Assembly: GCF_001282725.1 (NCBI RefSeq)
Contig: NZ_LN876585.1
Location: forward strand, 64,221-128,220
DNA: 64,000 nt
Direction: 5' to 3'
Source: Inediibacterium massiliense
GTDB taxonomy: Bacteria; Bacillota; Clostridia; Peptostreptococcales; Thermotaleaceae
Below, piece after piece: positions 16,275 to 25,969 of the stretch (its first letter is position 1; each line of letters opens with the position of its first letter). The notes under the pieces are model-generated. The model was given only the letters and a program-made list of their open reading frames with translations, did not search any database and was not told where the DNA came from. Position numbers and translations under genes: made by a program.

Positions 16275-18917
16275 ATGAAAATCATCAGTATAAGAAAACT
16301 ACAAGGAAGAAATGCATATAGTCATCAACCTGTTATTAAGATGACAGTAGATTTAGAAAATTTCTATTGTATACCAACCTGCCAAATATCAGGATTTAAT
16401 GATCAATTACTCAAAAGTTTACCAACGCTTTGGGAGCATAAATGTTCAAAAGGATATAGAGGAGGGTTTGTAGAAAGATTATCTACAGGAACTTATCTAG
16501 CTCATGTGATGGAGCATGTATCTATTGAACTTCAAAATTTAATGGGCTATTCTATTTGTTATGGAAAAGCCAGAAGAGATAGTCAGGAAAGTGTTTATAA
16601 TATTATTTTTGAATATTTAAATGAAGTGGCAGGTTTAGAAGCGGGTAAATTATCTTTTGACTTTATTCAAGGACTTCTTGATGGAAATGTGATAGATCTA
16701 AATGAAAAAATTAAGAATATCAAAAATAAAGCTATAGAGATAGAGTTAGGACCCAGTACAAAAGCAATACAAAGAGAAGCGAAAAAGATGGAGATTCCTG
16801 TTATAAGAATAGGAAAAGGAAGTATTTTGCAGCTTGGATATGGAGCAAAGAAAAAATTAGTACAAGCGACTCTAACAGAAAAACCAAGCTGTATTTCAGT
16901 AGACATATCTTGTGACAAAGAACTTACCAATGAAATTTTAAGAGAAAATAATATTCCTGTTCCAAATGGAACTGTTGTATATACAAAAATAGAAGCTTTA
17001 CAAATGGCAAAAGATATAGGATATCCGGTAGTACTAAAGCCTTACAACGGAAATCAAGGGAAGAATGTTTATTTAAATTTAAAAAATGAAGAAGAGGTTT
17101 TAAAAGCTTTTCAAAAAATAAATAAGCATCATTCTTGTGCATTGGTTGAAGAATATATTAAAGGAAAGCATTATAGAATATTAGTTGTAAAAAATAAAGT
17201 AGTTGCAGTGGCTCAAAGGGTGCCTGCCCATGTAATTGGAGATGGAATTCACTCTATTCAAGAGTTGATAGAAATAGAAAATCAAAATCCCAATAGAGGA
17301 GAAGGCCATGAGAAGCCTTTAACAAAGATAAAAATAGATGATGTTTTACTTCTTTTTTTACATAAAAGTGGACAAAGCTTAGAAGATATTCCTCCTTTGA
17401 ATAAAGTAGTTTATGTAAGAGAAAATGATAATTTAAGTACAGGAGGAACAGCAATTGATGTGACAGAATGGGTCAATGAAGAAATAAAAAGGATTTGTAT
17501 CAAAACAGCAGATCTTATAGGCTTAGATGTAGCAGGGATAGATGTGACAACTACAGATATCACAAAAACATTGGAAGAAACAAAAGGGGCAATTATTGAA
17601 GTAAATGCTGCTCCTGGTATTCGGATGCATCATTATCCTTCTGCTGGAATGCCAAGAAATGTAGCAAAAGAAATTATCAAGTCCTTATTTGAAGGACAAA
17701 ATGGATATTCTATACCTGTTGTGTCTGTTACAGGAACCAATGGAAAAACTACAACCACTAGAATGATTGGAAATATTCTAAAACATGCAAAACATCATGT
17801 AGGAATGACGACTACAGGAGGAATCTATATAGGAGATGAATGTATAGAAAAGGGAGACACAACAGGTCCTAAAAGTGCAAAAAAAGTTTTGATGAATAAA
17901 TATGTTACAGCAGCCGTACTGGAGACTGCAAGAGGAGGAATTGTAAATCGGGGATTAGGATATGATCTTGCGGATGTAGGGGTGATTACAAATATTGAAA
18001 ATGATCATTTAGGATTAGATGGAGTAGAGGATTTAGAAGATCTAGCAAATATTAAAAGCTTGGTAGTAGAAGCAATCAAAAAAGATGGATATGGAGTTTT
18101 AAATGGAGATGATCCATATTGTATGAAGATAAAAGATAGAGTGTTTGGAAATGTACTTCTATTTTCAAAGGATGAAAATAATATACATATAAAAGAACAT
18201 GTAAAAAATGGAGGAGAAGCTGTTTATATAAGAGATAAAAGCATCTATTTCTTTCATAAAAAAGAAGAGATAAAAATTATGAATATAGAAGAAATTCCAG
18301 CTACCTATGGAGGAATACTGATCCATAATATTGAAAATAGTTTAGCCGCTATAGCTGCTGCTTGTGCTTTAAAAATGGATACTAAAGTTATCTATAATGC
18401 TATGAGTTCTTTTAAAAATGACGAAATAGATAATCCCGGAAGATTTAATGTTTATCCTATAAAAGATTTCAAAGTTATTGTAGATTATGGACATAATTAT
18501 GATGGATATAAAAAAACCATAGAAAGCTTAAAGAAAATGAAATATAATCAATTAATAGGTGTAATAGGAGTGCCAGGAGATCGATTAAGTGAGGATATTC
18601 ATGAAGTGGCAAAATTGTCTGGTGCAAATTTTGATTTTGTATGGATCAAAGAAGATAGAGATTTAAGAGGAAGAGAAAAGGGAGAAGTTGCAAATATTTT
18701 ATATGAAGGATGCATAGAAGGTGGAATGAAAAAAAATAATATAGATATTGAATTAGTAGAAGAAAAAGCTTTAGAAAAGGCAATGAATCTAGCAAAAAAA
18801 GGAGATATGATTGTAGTATTTTATGAAGATCGAGAAAAAATCATAGATAAGATAGAGGAATATAAGAAAAAGCATGAGAAATCTTTGTATAAGGAATTAA
18901 TTTTAGCTACACATTAA
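16275..18917 (+). CDS. cphA: cyanophycin synthetase
   Basis: An 880-residue enzyme that adds Asp and then Arg to the storage polymer cyanophycin using ATP. An N-terminal domain (1-160) is followed by an ATP-grasp domain (about 165-480, with GYPVVLKPYNGNQGKNV and IIEVNAAPGIRMHHYPS) and a Mur-ligase-like domain from about 485, whose P-loop GTNGKTTTT is at 487-495 and whose ANIKSLV/HNIENSLAA and DYGHNYDGY segments are intact. Length agrees with the cyanobacterial type. It follows cphB in one unit, so synthesis and breakdown genes are expressed together. No damage is seen. Confidence 0.94.
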   Translation: MKIISIRKLQGRNAYSHQPVIKMTVDLENFYCIPTCQISGFNDQLLKSLPTLWEHKCSKGYRGGFVERLSTGTYLAHVMEHVSIELQNLMGYSICYGKARRDSQESVYNIIFEYLNEVAGLEAGKLSFDFIQGLLDGNVIDLNEKIKNIKNKAIEIELGPSTKAIQREAKKMEIPVIRIGKGSILQLGYGAKKKLVQATLTEKPSCISVDISCDKELTNEILRENNIPVPNGTVVYTKIEALQMAKDIGYPVVLKPYNGNQGKNVYLNLKNEEEVLKAFQKINKHHSCALVEEYIKGKHYRILVVKNKVVAVAQRVPAHVIGDGIHSIQELIEIENQNPNRGEGHEKPLTKIKIDDVLLLFLHKSGQSLEDIPPLNKVVYVRENDNLSTGGTAIDVTEWVNEEIKRICIKTADLIGLDVAGIDVTTTDITKTLEETKGAIIEVNAAPGIRMHHYPSAGMPRNVAKEIIKSLFEGQNGYSIPVVSVTGTNGKTTTTRMIGNILKHAKHHVGMTTTGGIYIGDECIEKGDTTGPKSAKKVLMNKYVTAAVLETARGGIVNRGLGYDLADVGVITNIENDHLGLDGVEDLEDLANIKSLVVEAIKKDGYGVLNGDDPYCMKIKDRVFGNVLLFSKDENNIHIKEHVKNGGEAVYIRDKSIYFFHKKEEIKIMNIEEIPATYGGILIHNIENSLAAIAAACALKMDTKVIYNAMSSFKNDEIDNPGRFNVYPIKDFKVIVDYGHNYDGYKKTIESLKKMKYNQLIGVIGVPGDRLSEDIHEVAKLSGANFDFVWIKEDRDLRGREKGEVANILYEGCIEGGMKKNNIDIELVEEKALEKAMNLAKKGDMIVVFYEDREKIIDKIEEYKKKHEKSLYKELILATH

Positions 18918-18999
18918 AAGATTTAATATTTTATTTTGTGTAATTTTTAAAAATAAGGATAAATATAGAAAAAACCATATAGGTGAAAGGGGGAAACCT

Positions 19000-19464
19000 A
19001 TGGGATATACAGCTATAGATATATTAGAAAAATTTATAGAGATTGAGAAAAATGGAAGAGATATGTATGAGGACATAGGAAATATGAGTAAAGATATAAA
19101 AATAAAGATGATCGCAAAGGTACTCAAAAAAGAAGAAGAGAGACATATTTTATTTTATGAAAGCTTAAAGGAAGAATTAAAAAATGTAACAGAAGAAGTA
19201 GACTTTGATATTTATGATAAAGTATCATTTTTATTAAACAAATTTAAACACAAGCTAGATTCTCCAAATACAGAAAATACATATCAATTATTAGAATTTG
19301 CACTAGAGTTTGAAAAACAAAATGTAGCAGTCCTTGTAGATATTCAAGGAAGATTGGTCAGAAAAAAAGAAGATATGAAAAGTCAAGCGTATCAAGTGGT
19401 ATCTAGGGTTATTGAAGAAGAAAAAAAGCATGTAGAAAATCTTCAAAGATTTGTAAAAAAATGA
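19000..19464 (+). CDS. ferritin-like/rubrerythrin-like helical protein
   Basis: A 154-residue, mostly helical protein. Two pairs of helices carry EIEKNGRDMYED, EEERHILFYESL, EFEKQNVAVLVD and EEEKKHVENLQRF; the spacing of Glu and two ExxH-type pairs (EERH, EKKH) is that of the four-helix ferritin-like di-iron fold, related to the rubrerythrin domain but without the C-terminal rubredoxin cysteines. It may bind a di-iron centre and act on peroxide or iron, or be structural. It starts 82 bases after cphA with AAAGGGGG upstream and could belong to that transcript. A terminator follows its stop. Confidence 0.65.
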   Translation: MGYTAIDILEKFIEIEKNGRDMYEDIGNMSKDIKIKMIAKVLKKEEERHILFYESLKEELKNVTEEVDFDIYDKVSFLLNKFKHKLDSPNTENTYQLLEFALEFEKQNVAVLVDIQGRLVRKKEDMKSQAYQVVSRVIEEEKKHVENLQRFVKK

Positions 19465-19497
19465 AAAAGAACCTTTTTGTCAAAGAGGTTCTTTTAT
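19465..19497. terminator. bidirectional terminator
   Basis: Stem AAAAGAACCTTTTT / AAGAGGTTCTTTT with T-runs on both strands. It separates the ferritin-like gene from the convergent Lrp gene. Confidence 0.8.
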
Positions 19498-19507
19498 TAT
19501 ACAAATA

Positions 19508-19936
19508 TTATATAATTATTTTATGTTCTATAGGCGTAGAAAGAATAATAGATGTTTTTGTATTTCCTACTTTTTTTATTTCATCAATTAAAATTTCCAG
19601 TTCTTCCATGTTTTTGACCAAAACTTTTAAAGTCATACAGTCTCCACCTGTTACATGATGACATTCAATAATGCTTGGTGTATTTTGAGCAGATTTTAAA
19701 AATTTTTCATATTGATCTGCAGCCATGGATATATCAATAAAAGCTTGAATATTTTTATCTAGCTTTTGAGGATTGACCATAGCTCTATATCCAGTGATTA
19801 TACCTTTTTCTTCTAATCTTTTGACCCTTTCTGATACAGCAGGAGAAGTTAAACCTACTGTTTTTCCCAGAGCTTTCATAGATATTCTTCCATCTGTTTG
19901 AAGAATTTGTAATATTTTTAAGTCAGTAGCATCCAT
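19508..19936 (-). CDS. Lrp/AsnC family transcriptional regulator
   Basis: A 142-residue regulator: helix-turn-helix at about 1-60 (MDATDLKILQILQTDGRISMKALGKTVGLTSPAVSERVKRLEEKGII) and a RAM/ACT-like ligand domain to the end (VTGGDCMTLKVLVKNMEELE). Such proteins form octamers and sense amino acids. It lies divergently from the carboxyltransferase and aspartate-type aminotransferase genes at 20143-22744, which are therefore its most likely targets besides itself (inference). The 200-base divergent spacer should hold its sites, but I see no clear operator. Confidence 0.92.
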   Translation of the reverse strand: MDATDLKILQILQTDGRISMKALGKTVGLTSPAVSERVKRLEEKGIITGYRAMVNPQKLDKNIQAFIDISMAADQYEKFLKSAQNTPSIIECHHVTGGDCMTLKVLVKNMEELEILIDEIKKVGNTKTSIILSTPIEHKIII

Positions 19937-20142
19937 AATTTACCCCCACTTAAAAAAATTAAGCTAAAAGATTTTTAAACTATCATTATAAAGTAATATT
20001 ATTATAACACTTTTGATCATCTCTGTACATAGATCTAGCCCATTGATAGAATAATAGTAAATAGATACTTTTGCAATAAATTTGAAGAAATGTATAGATA
20101 AAATATTGAAATAAATGAAAATTTGAAAGGTAGGGGGAAAGT

Positions 20143-21540
20143 ATGACAAAAGTCAAAATTACAGAAACCATATTAAGAGATGCACATCAGTCTTTGATTG
20201 CTACAAGAATGGAAACCAAAGATATGCTACCTATTTTAGAAAAGTTAGATCAAGTAGGATATTATGCACTTGAGATGTGGGGAGGAGCCACTTTTGACAC
20301 TTGCCTTAGATTTTTAAATGAAGATCCATGGGAGAGACTTAGGATCATAAGAAAAAAAGTAAAAAACACGAACCTTCAAATGCTTTTAAGAGGTCAGAAT
20401 GTTTTAGGATATAAGCATTATGCAGATGATGTAGTGATTGAATTTGTCAAGAGAGCAGTTTATAATGGTATTGATATTATAAGAATTTTTGATGCATTAA
20501 ATGACGTGAGGAATATAAAAGTTGCTATGGATGCTACTAAAAAAGAAGGAGCTCATGCCCAAGGAGCTATCTCTTATACCATTAGTCCAGTTCATACAAC
20601 AAATAGCTATGTAAATCTTGCAAAAGACATGGAGGATATGGGTGCAGACTCTATTTGCATTAAGGATATGTCAGGTCTTTTGACTCCCTACTATGCATAT
20701 GAGTTGATTTGTGCACTCAAAAAAGCTGTAAAGATTCCTCTAGAAATTCATTCTCATACTACTAGTGGACTTGCAAGTATGATGTATTTAAAAGCAATTG
20801 AAGCAGGGGTAGATATTATTGATACTGCCATATCTCCTTTTTCTATGGGAACGAGTCAACCTCCTACAGAATCATTAGTTGCAACATTACAGGGAACAGA
20901 ATATGATACAAGTCTTAAGATTGAAAAATTAAATGAAATTGCAGAACATTTTAGACCTTTAAGAGAAGAATGTCTAAAAAATGGTTTGATGAATCCAAAA
21001 GTTTTAGGTGTAAATATTAATACACTTATTTATCAAGTACCAGGAGGAATGTTATCTAATCTTGTATCTCAGCTTAAAATACAAAATGCACTAGATAAAT
21101 TTGAAGAAGTTTTAAAAGAAGTACCAAGAGTAAGAGAAGATTTAGGGTATCCACCTTTAGTAACACCAACAAGTCAAATTGTAGGAACTCAAGCAGTACT
21201 TAATGTCATTACAGGTCAACGATATAAAATGATTCCAAAAGAAGTAAAAGCTTATGTAAGAGGAATGTATGGTAGATCTACAGTGCCAATTAAAAAAGAA
21301 ATCATCCAAAAAATCATTGGAGATGAAGAAGTGATTACTTGTAGACCGGCAGATTTAATAAAGCCTGAATTAGAAGAGATTAAAAATAAAATGAAAGAAT
21401 ATTTAGAACAAGAAGAAGATATACTTTCTTATGCCATGTTTCCACAAGTAGCTATGGAATATTTTAAGTACAGACAAGCGAAAAAGTATAAAATAGATAG
21501 TGCGTGTGTGGATATAGAACAAAAAACTTATCCTGTATAA
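20143..21540 (+). CDS. oxaloacetate decarboxylase alpha / pyruvate carboxylase subunit B (carboxyltransferase)
   Basis: A 465-residue carboxyltransferase of the DRE-TIM family that moves CO2 between oxaloacetate and biotin. The N-terminus ITETILRDAHQSLIATRMET holds the metal Asp, LEMWGGATFDTCLRFL and the LLRGQN, IRIFDALND and EIHSHTTSGLAS (metal His) segments follow, and the catalytic Lys is in SICIKDMSGLL. The chain ends at ATTAEYFKYR-like sequence after the PYC_OADA helical domain and has no biotinyl domain with AMKM, so biotin must be on a separate protein not in this window. It pairs with an aminotransferase 17 bases downstream, together connecting pyruvate, oxaloacetate and aspartate. 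Ribosome site GTAGGGGG. Confidence 0.88.
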   Translation: MTKVKITETILRDAHQSLIATRMETKDMLPILEKLDQVGYYALEMWGGATFDTCLRFLNEDPWERLRIIRKKVKNTNLQMLLRGQNVLGYKHYADDVVIEFVKRAVYNGIDIIRIFDALNDVRNIKVAMDATKKEGAHAQGAISYTISPVHTTNSYVNLAKDMEDMGADSICIKDMSGLLTPYYAYELICALKKAVKIPLEIHSHTTSGLASMMYLKAIEAGVDIIDTAISPFSMGTSQPPTESLVATLQGTEYDTSLKIEKLNEIAEHFRPLREECLKNGLMNPKVLGVNINTLIYQVPGGMLSNLVSQLKIQNALDKFEEVLKEVPRVREDLGYPPLVTPTSQIVGTQAVLNVITGQRYKMIPKEVKAYVRGMYGRSTVPIKKEIIQKIIGDEEVITCRPADLIKPELEEIKNKMKEYLEQEEDILSYAMFPQVAMEYFKYRQAKKYKIDSACVDIEQKTYPV

Positions 21541-21556
21541 TAAAGGAGGATTTATT

Positions 21557-22744
21557 ATGAAAACTGGTTTATCTAAAAAAAATATGGGCATTTCATCATC
21601 TCTTACATTAGCTATTACAGCAAAAGCAAAAAAAATGAAGGAAGATGGGATAGATGTAGTGAGCTTTGGAGCTGGAGAACCTGACTTTAATACTCCAAAA
21701 CATATAAGAGAGGCGGCTGTGGATGCTTTAGAAAAAGGTTTGACAGGATACACAGCAGCATCAGGTCTTCCAAAGTTAAAGGAAGCCATTTGTGAAAAAT
21801 TTAAAAAAGAAAACCATTTGATCTATCAAAGTGAAAATATTGTAGTTTCTAATGGAGCAAAACATTCTTTATACAATGCATTACAAGCTATATGTAATCC
21901 AGGAGATGAAGTAATTGTACCACTACCTTATTGGGTAAGTTACACAGAACTCGTAAAACTTGCAGATGCTACTCCTATATTGGTACATACAAAGGAAGAA
22001 GATGGGTTTAAATATACAAAAGAAAGCTTAGAAAATGTGATTACAACAAATACAAAGGCAATTATTTTAAATAGTCCGAACAACCCTACAGGAACTGTTT
22101 ATACAGAAGACGAATTAAAAATGATTGCAGATTTTGCAGTGAAAAACAATATTTATGTGATCTCTGATGAAATTTATGAAAAATTAATTTATGAAGGAAG
22201 TCATATGAGTATTGCGTCTTTAGGAGATGAAATTAAAAAACTTACAATTGTAGTTAATGGTATGTCTAAGGCTTATGCTATGACAGGATGGAGAATTGGT
22301 TATTTAGCTTGTGAAAAAGAAATTGCACAAATTATTACCAATATACAAAGTCATGCCACATCTAATCCAAACACTATGGCTCAATATGCAAGTATTGCTG
22401 CTCTACAAGGAGATCAAACACCAATTTCTAAAATGGTAGAATCCTTTTTAGAAAGAAGAAATTATATGGTAGAAAAGATAAACTCTATTGAGGATTTATC
22501 TTGTAGAAAGCCAGAAGGAGCTTTTTATGTAATGGTGAATATCTCTAAGATAATTGGAAAAACTTTCAAAGGATATCATATAAATGGCTCTATGGATTTT
22601 GCAGAGTATTTATTAGATACGGTAAATGTTGCAGTAGTTCCAGGAGTGGCATTTGGAGCTGATGAATATATAAGGCTTTCTTATGCAACTTCACTTGAAA
22701 ATATTCAAGAAGGATTAAAAAGAATACAACAAGCCATTCAATAG
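21557..22744 (+). CDS. aspB: pyridoxal-phosphate aminotransferase, aspartate type (class I)
   Basis: A 395-residue fold-type I aminotransferase. Motifs in order: FGAGEPDFNTPKHI, YTAASGLPKLKEAI, NGAKHSLYNAL (PLP phosphate), SPNNPTGTVY, SDEIYEKL and the PLP-binding Lys in NGMSKAYAMTGWRIGY. The wording is that of the Bacillus/Thermus aspartate aminotransferase (AspB, subgroup I-gamma), which makes aspartate from oxaloacetate, in keeping with the preceding carboxyltransferase. A broader substrate range is possible. AAGGAGG precedes the ATG. A terminator and a long intergenic repeat follow. Confidence 0.9.
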   Translation: MKTGLSKKNMGISSSLTLAITAKAKKMKEDGIDVVSFGAGEPDFNTPKHIREAAVDALEKGLTGYTAASGLPKLKEAICEKFKKENHLIYQSENIVVSNGAKHSLYNALQAICNPGDEVIVPLPYWVSYTELVKLADATPILVHTKEEDGFKYTKESLENVITTNTKAIILNSPNNPTGTVYTEDELKMIADFAVKNNIYVISDEIYEKLIYEGSHMSIASLGDEIKKLTIVVNGMSKAYAMTGWRIGYLACEKEIAQIITNIQSHATSNPNTMAQYASIAALQGDQTPISKMVESFLERRNYMVEKINSIEDLSCRKPEGAFYVMVNISKIIGKTFKGYHINGSMDFAEYLLDTVNVAVVPGVAFGADEYIRLSYATSLENIQEGLKRIQQAIQ

Positions 22745-22751
22745 ATTTTAC

Positions 22752-22778
22752 AAAAAGCATCCAAAAGGATGCTTTTTG
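22752..22778 (+). terminator. terminator after aspB (left copy of a duplicated stem)
   Basis: AAAAAGCATCC / GGATGCTTTTT with loop AAAA. Eighteen bases of this hairpin (AAAGCATCCAAAAGGATG) recur exactly at 22981-22998 on the far side of the repeat. Confidence 0.85.
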
Positions 22779-22781
22779 CTT

Positions 22782-22957
22782 GTAGTAAAGTCATACAAAA
22801 CGTCACTAAATTTTCAAATTTGGAAAATATAAAGAAATGGTCGAAAATAGCATTACAAACTCGCTATGTTCAAACAGTGTAATGCTAACCATTTTCTCAC
22901 TTTTTCTATATTTTCACAAATTCTCAATAAATGTTCCTTATTTCTATGACTTTGCTA
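22782..22957. repeat. long intergenic palindromic repeat, copy 2
   Basis: About 176 bases, ends GTAGTAAAGTCAT and ATGACTTTGCTA, interior nearly identical to copy 1 (13081) and copy 3 (27535), including TTGGAAAATATAAAGAA, TCGAAAATAGCATTACAAAC and AAACAGTGTAATGCTAA. The rest of the gap to the next gene (22999-23157) shows no gene and no convincing promoter. Confidence 0.85.
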
Positions 22958-23157
22958 AAATATAGTTTGTTTTTAGTCTGAAAGCATCCAAAAGGATGAT
23001 TTTGTGTTTTATGAGAAGAATTAATAAAAATATGGAATAAAATGTAGTGTTTGACAAAAAAAGTGCTATTTCATCAAAGGTTTATGGTATAAAAATGTAG
23101 AATACAGTAATGGGGTAAAGAGATAAAAAAGAATGGAATAGGGAGATGAATAGCCAT

Positions 23158-25851
23158 ATGATTAGTAAAAAAATAGTATCTATTATTTTTTGTGCTTTTT
23201 TTGCTTTTATTTTATTATTGGATTTTACATATGCAAATCAAGTACCTCCAAAAAATGTATTACTATTACATTCTGATTATAGGGGCTATGAGTGGACAGA
23301 TCAGGTTGAGAATGGAATAAAATCTTTTTTTATTAAAAATAAGAGTAATATAGAATTGTCTATAGAATATATGGATATTAAAAGACATCCTTGTAAGATG
23401 TTTGTGCATAGATTATCAGAATTTTATAAAAGTAAATACAAACATATGAAGTTTGATGCTATTATTGCTACAGATATAGAAGCCTTTCATTTTTTACAAG
23501 ATTATAAAGATGAGTTATTTATCAATACACCTATAGTATGTTGCGGTGGATATGATGAAAAAATTTTAAAAGATAATGGATGTGTAGGAGTTATTGAAAA
23601 AATCAATATAAAAAAAAGTATAGATACAGTTTTAAAAATTCATCCCAATACTAAAAATATAGTTTTTATTACAGATCAGACAGATCGTGGGAAAGATTAT
23701 AAAGAAAAAATTATAAATACAATGACACAATGCCAAAATATGAATATTCAAATTTGGGATGATACAGAAATTTCTAGAGTGGTACAAAATGTAAAAGGAT
23801 TACCCAAAGAGAGTATTATATTTTTTATGTATCCTATTTTAAGAAATGAAGTGGGAAATGTTATGCCTATAGATGCAATATATAGAATGGTAGAAAATTC
23901 TAATATTCCCATTTACAGTTTTTGGGATGTTTTTTTAAATCATGGTATTATGGGAGGACTTTTAATAGAAGGAGTAGATGAAGGGGTAGATACAGCAAAA
24001 TTAGTGGATGAAATTATAAATGGGAAAGACACAAACGATATTCAGAACATTAAAATAACGGAAAATCAATGGACCTTTGATTATAATGAAATGCAGAAAT
24101 TTAACATAGATTCTAATGATGTACCAAAAGGAAGTCAGGTAGCTAATGAACCTACTTATTCTATAGATAAGGATCTTTTTCATTATATATTGATGTATAT
24201 ATTCATGATCCTTATATTTTTTATAGGAATTTTGGTCATCAATATTCAAAAGAGAAAAAAAATAGAAAAACAGCTAAAAGATCATATTAATTTTATGGAT
24301 ATGTTGATAGACACCATTCCCAATCCTATATTTTATAGAAACAAAGAAGGAGTTTATCTGGGATGTAACAAAAGTTTTGAACAATTAATGGGATTGACAA
24401 AAGAAGAAATTATAGGATATAGAACTTATGATTTATTTTATAAAGATATAGCAAATATTTATTGTCATATGGATGAAGAATTGATTCATAAGGGTGGGGT
24501 ACAGATTTATGAATCAAAAATTCACAATAAGGAGAAAGATTATAAGTATGTAATTTTTCATAAAGCAGTGTACACCAATTTAGAAGGGGAAGGAGAGGGG
24601 TTAATTGGTGTAATCTCAGATATTACAGAGAGAAAAAATATGGAGTTAGAGCTTAAAGAAAGTGAAGAAAGGTATAGCCAATTGGTAGAGCTTTTACCAG
24701 ATGGTTTGGCAATTTGTGATGATAGCAAAATTGAGTTTGTCAATACAGCTTCCGTAAAATTATTTGGGGCAAACAGCAAAGATGAACTCATAGGAAAAAA
24801 TATTCATGATTTTATTTATAAAGATTATTATGATACTGTTCAAAATAGAATTCAAAAAGTAGTTTTACATAAAAATAATGTTCCATTATTAGAACAAAAG
24901 GCTGTTCGCTTAAATGGAGAAGTTATAGATGTAGAAGGAAAACTTATTCCATTTTGCATCAATAGAAAAACAAAGTATGTAAGTATTATAAGAGACATTA
25001 CAGAAAGAAAAAATGCAGAAGCCTTAAAAAGAAGAATTCAAGAAGCGGAAGAACAAGACAAAATCAAAACAGAATTTTTTGCAAATTTATCTCATGAATT
25101 AAGAACGCCTCTAAATTTAATTTTTAGCAGTATTCAACTTTTAGAATTAGATTTTAAAAATAAAGATATATGGACTAATGAGAAAATAGTCAATAAAAGA
25201 ATGAAGGTATTAAAACAAAATGGATATAGACTTTTAAGATTGGTCAACAATTTAATAGATATTACAAAAATTGATTCAGGATATTTTGAATTAGATATAC
25301 AAAATTATAATATTGTCAGTATTGTAGAAGAAATTACTTTATCTGTAGTAGAATATATGAAAGAAAAAAAAATACATCTACAATTTGATACAGACATAGA
25401 AGAAAAAATCATTGCTTGCGATCCAGACAATTTAGAAAGAATTTTATTAAATTTATTTTCTAACGCTGTAAAGTTTACAAATCCTGGTGGACATGTTTAT
25501 GTAAATGTGTGGGATCAAAAAGATGGAATTTTAATTGAAGTGAAAGATACAGGGGTTGGTATTCCAAAAGATCAACTAGAACTTATTTTTGAAAGATTTA
25601 AGCAAGTAGATAAATCATTAAGAAGAAATCATGAAGGAAGCGGAATAGGATTGTCTTTAGTAGAATCTTTGGTGAAAATGCAGGGAGGTAGTATTTGGGT
25701 AAATAGTGAGGTAGGAAAGGGAACTACATTTATGATTAAGTTTTTAGATCATAGGGTAGATGTGAAAAAAGATGAAAGTTTAAGAAATAATACTGCACAA
25801 CCTTATACAGAAAGAATACATATAGAATTTTCAGATATATATGTAAGTTGA
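23158..25851 (+). CDS. hybrid sensor histidine kinase with extracytoplasmic ABC-substrate-binding-like domain and two PAS domains
   Basis: About 897 residues. A signal/anchor helix (1-26) is followed by an external domain (about 30-335) resembling ABC substrate-binding proteins of the BMP/TrpX type (NVLLLHSDYRGYEWTDQVENGI, IIATDIEAFHFL, GVIEKINIKKSIDTVLKIHP). One membrane helix is at about 340-368, PAS domains at about 375-490 and 500-625, then HisKA with phospho-His near 645 (FANLSHELRTPLN) and HATPase_c with N (NLFSNAVKFTNP), G1 (DTGVGIP) and G2 (GSGIGLS) boxes. No response regulator is adjacent, so it is an orphan kinase. The ATG at 23146 touches its only GGGAG site; 23158 is therefore preferred, though its spacing is long. 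The ligand is unknown. Confidence 0.85.
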   Translation: MISKKIVSIIFCAFFAFILLLDFTYANQVPPKNVLLLHSDYRGYEWTDQVENGIKSFFIKNKSNIELSIEYMDIKRHPCKMFVHRLSEFYKSKYKHMKFDAIIATDIEAFHFLQDYKDELFINTPIVCCGGYDEKILKDNGCVGVIEKINIKKSIDTVLKIHPNTKNIVFITDQTDRGKDYKEKIINTMTQCQNMNIQIWDDTEISRVVQNVKGLPKESIIFFMYPILRNEVGNVMPIDAIYRMVENSNIPIYSFWDVFLNHGIMGGLLIEGVDEGVDTAKLVDEIINGKDTNDIQNIKITENQWTFDYNEMQKFNIDSNDVPKGSQVANEPTYSIDKDLFHYILMYIFMILIFFIGILVINIQKRKKIEKQLKDHINFMDMLIDTIPNPIFYRNKEGVYLGCNKSFEQLMGLTKEEIIGYRTYDLFYKDIANIYCHMDEELIHKGGVQIYESKIHNKEKDYKYVIFHKAVYTNLEGEGEGLIGVISDITERKNMELELKESEERYSQLVELLPDGLAICDDSKIEFVNTASVKLFGANSKDELIGKNIHDFIYKDYYDTVQNRIQKVVLHKNNVPLLEQKAVRLNGEVIDVEGKLIPFCINRKTKYVSIIRDITERKNAEALKRRIQEAEEQDKIKTEFFANLSHELRTPLNLIFSSIQLLELDFKNKDIWTNEKIVNKRMKVLKQNGYRLLRLVNNLIDITKIDSGYFELDIQNYNIVSIVEEITLSVVEYMKEKKIHLQFDTDIEEKIIACDPDNLERILLNLFSNAVKFTNPGGHVYVNVWDQKDGILIEVKDTGVGIPKDQLELIFERFKQVDKSLRRNHEGSGIGLSLVESLVKMQGGSIWVNSEVGKGTTFMIKFLDHRVDVKKDESLRNNTAQPYTERIHIEFSDIYVS

Positions 25852-25913
25852 TGGATAACATAATATATTAAAAAATTGAAACATAATTTGGACTAGTGAA
25901 TTACTTAGGATGG

Positions 25914-25922
25914 TGCTATAAT
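25914..25922 (+). promoter_or_regulatory. extended -10 promoter for the C69 dipeptidase
   Basis: TGC followed by TATAAT (25917-25922), with no matching -35 at 17 bases. It lies 48 bases before the start codon. Confidence 0.5.
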
Positions 25923-25969
25923 ATACATGAATAGCAAAATATTCTAATAATGCTTAAAGGAGGTAAAGT

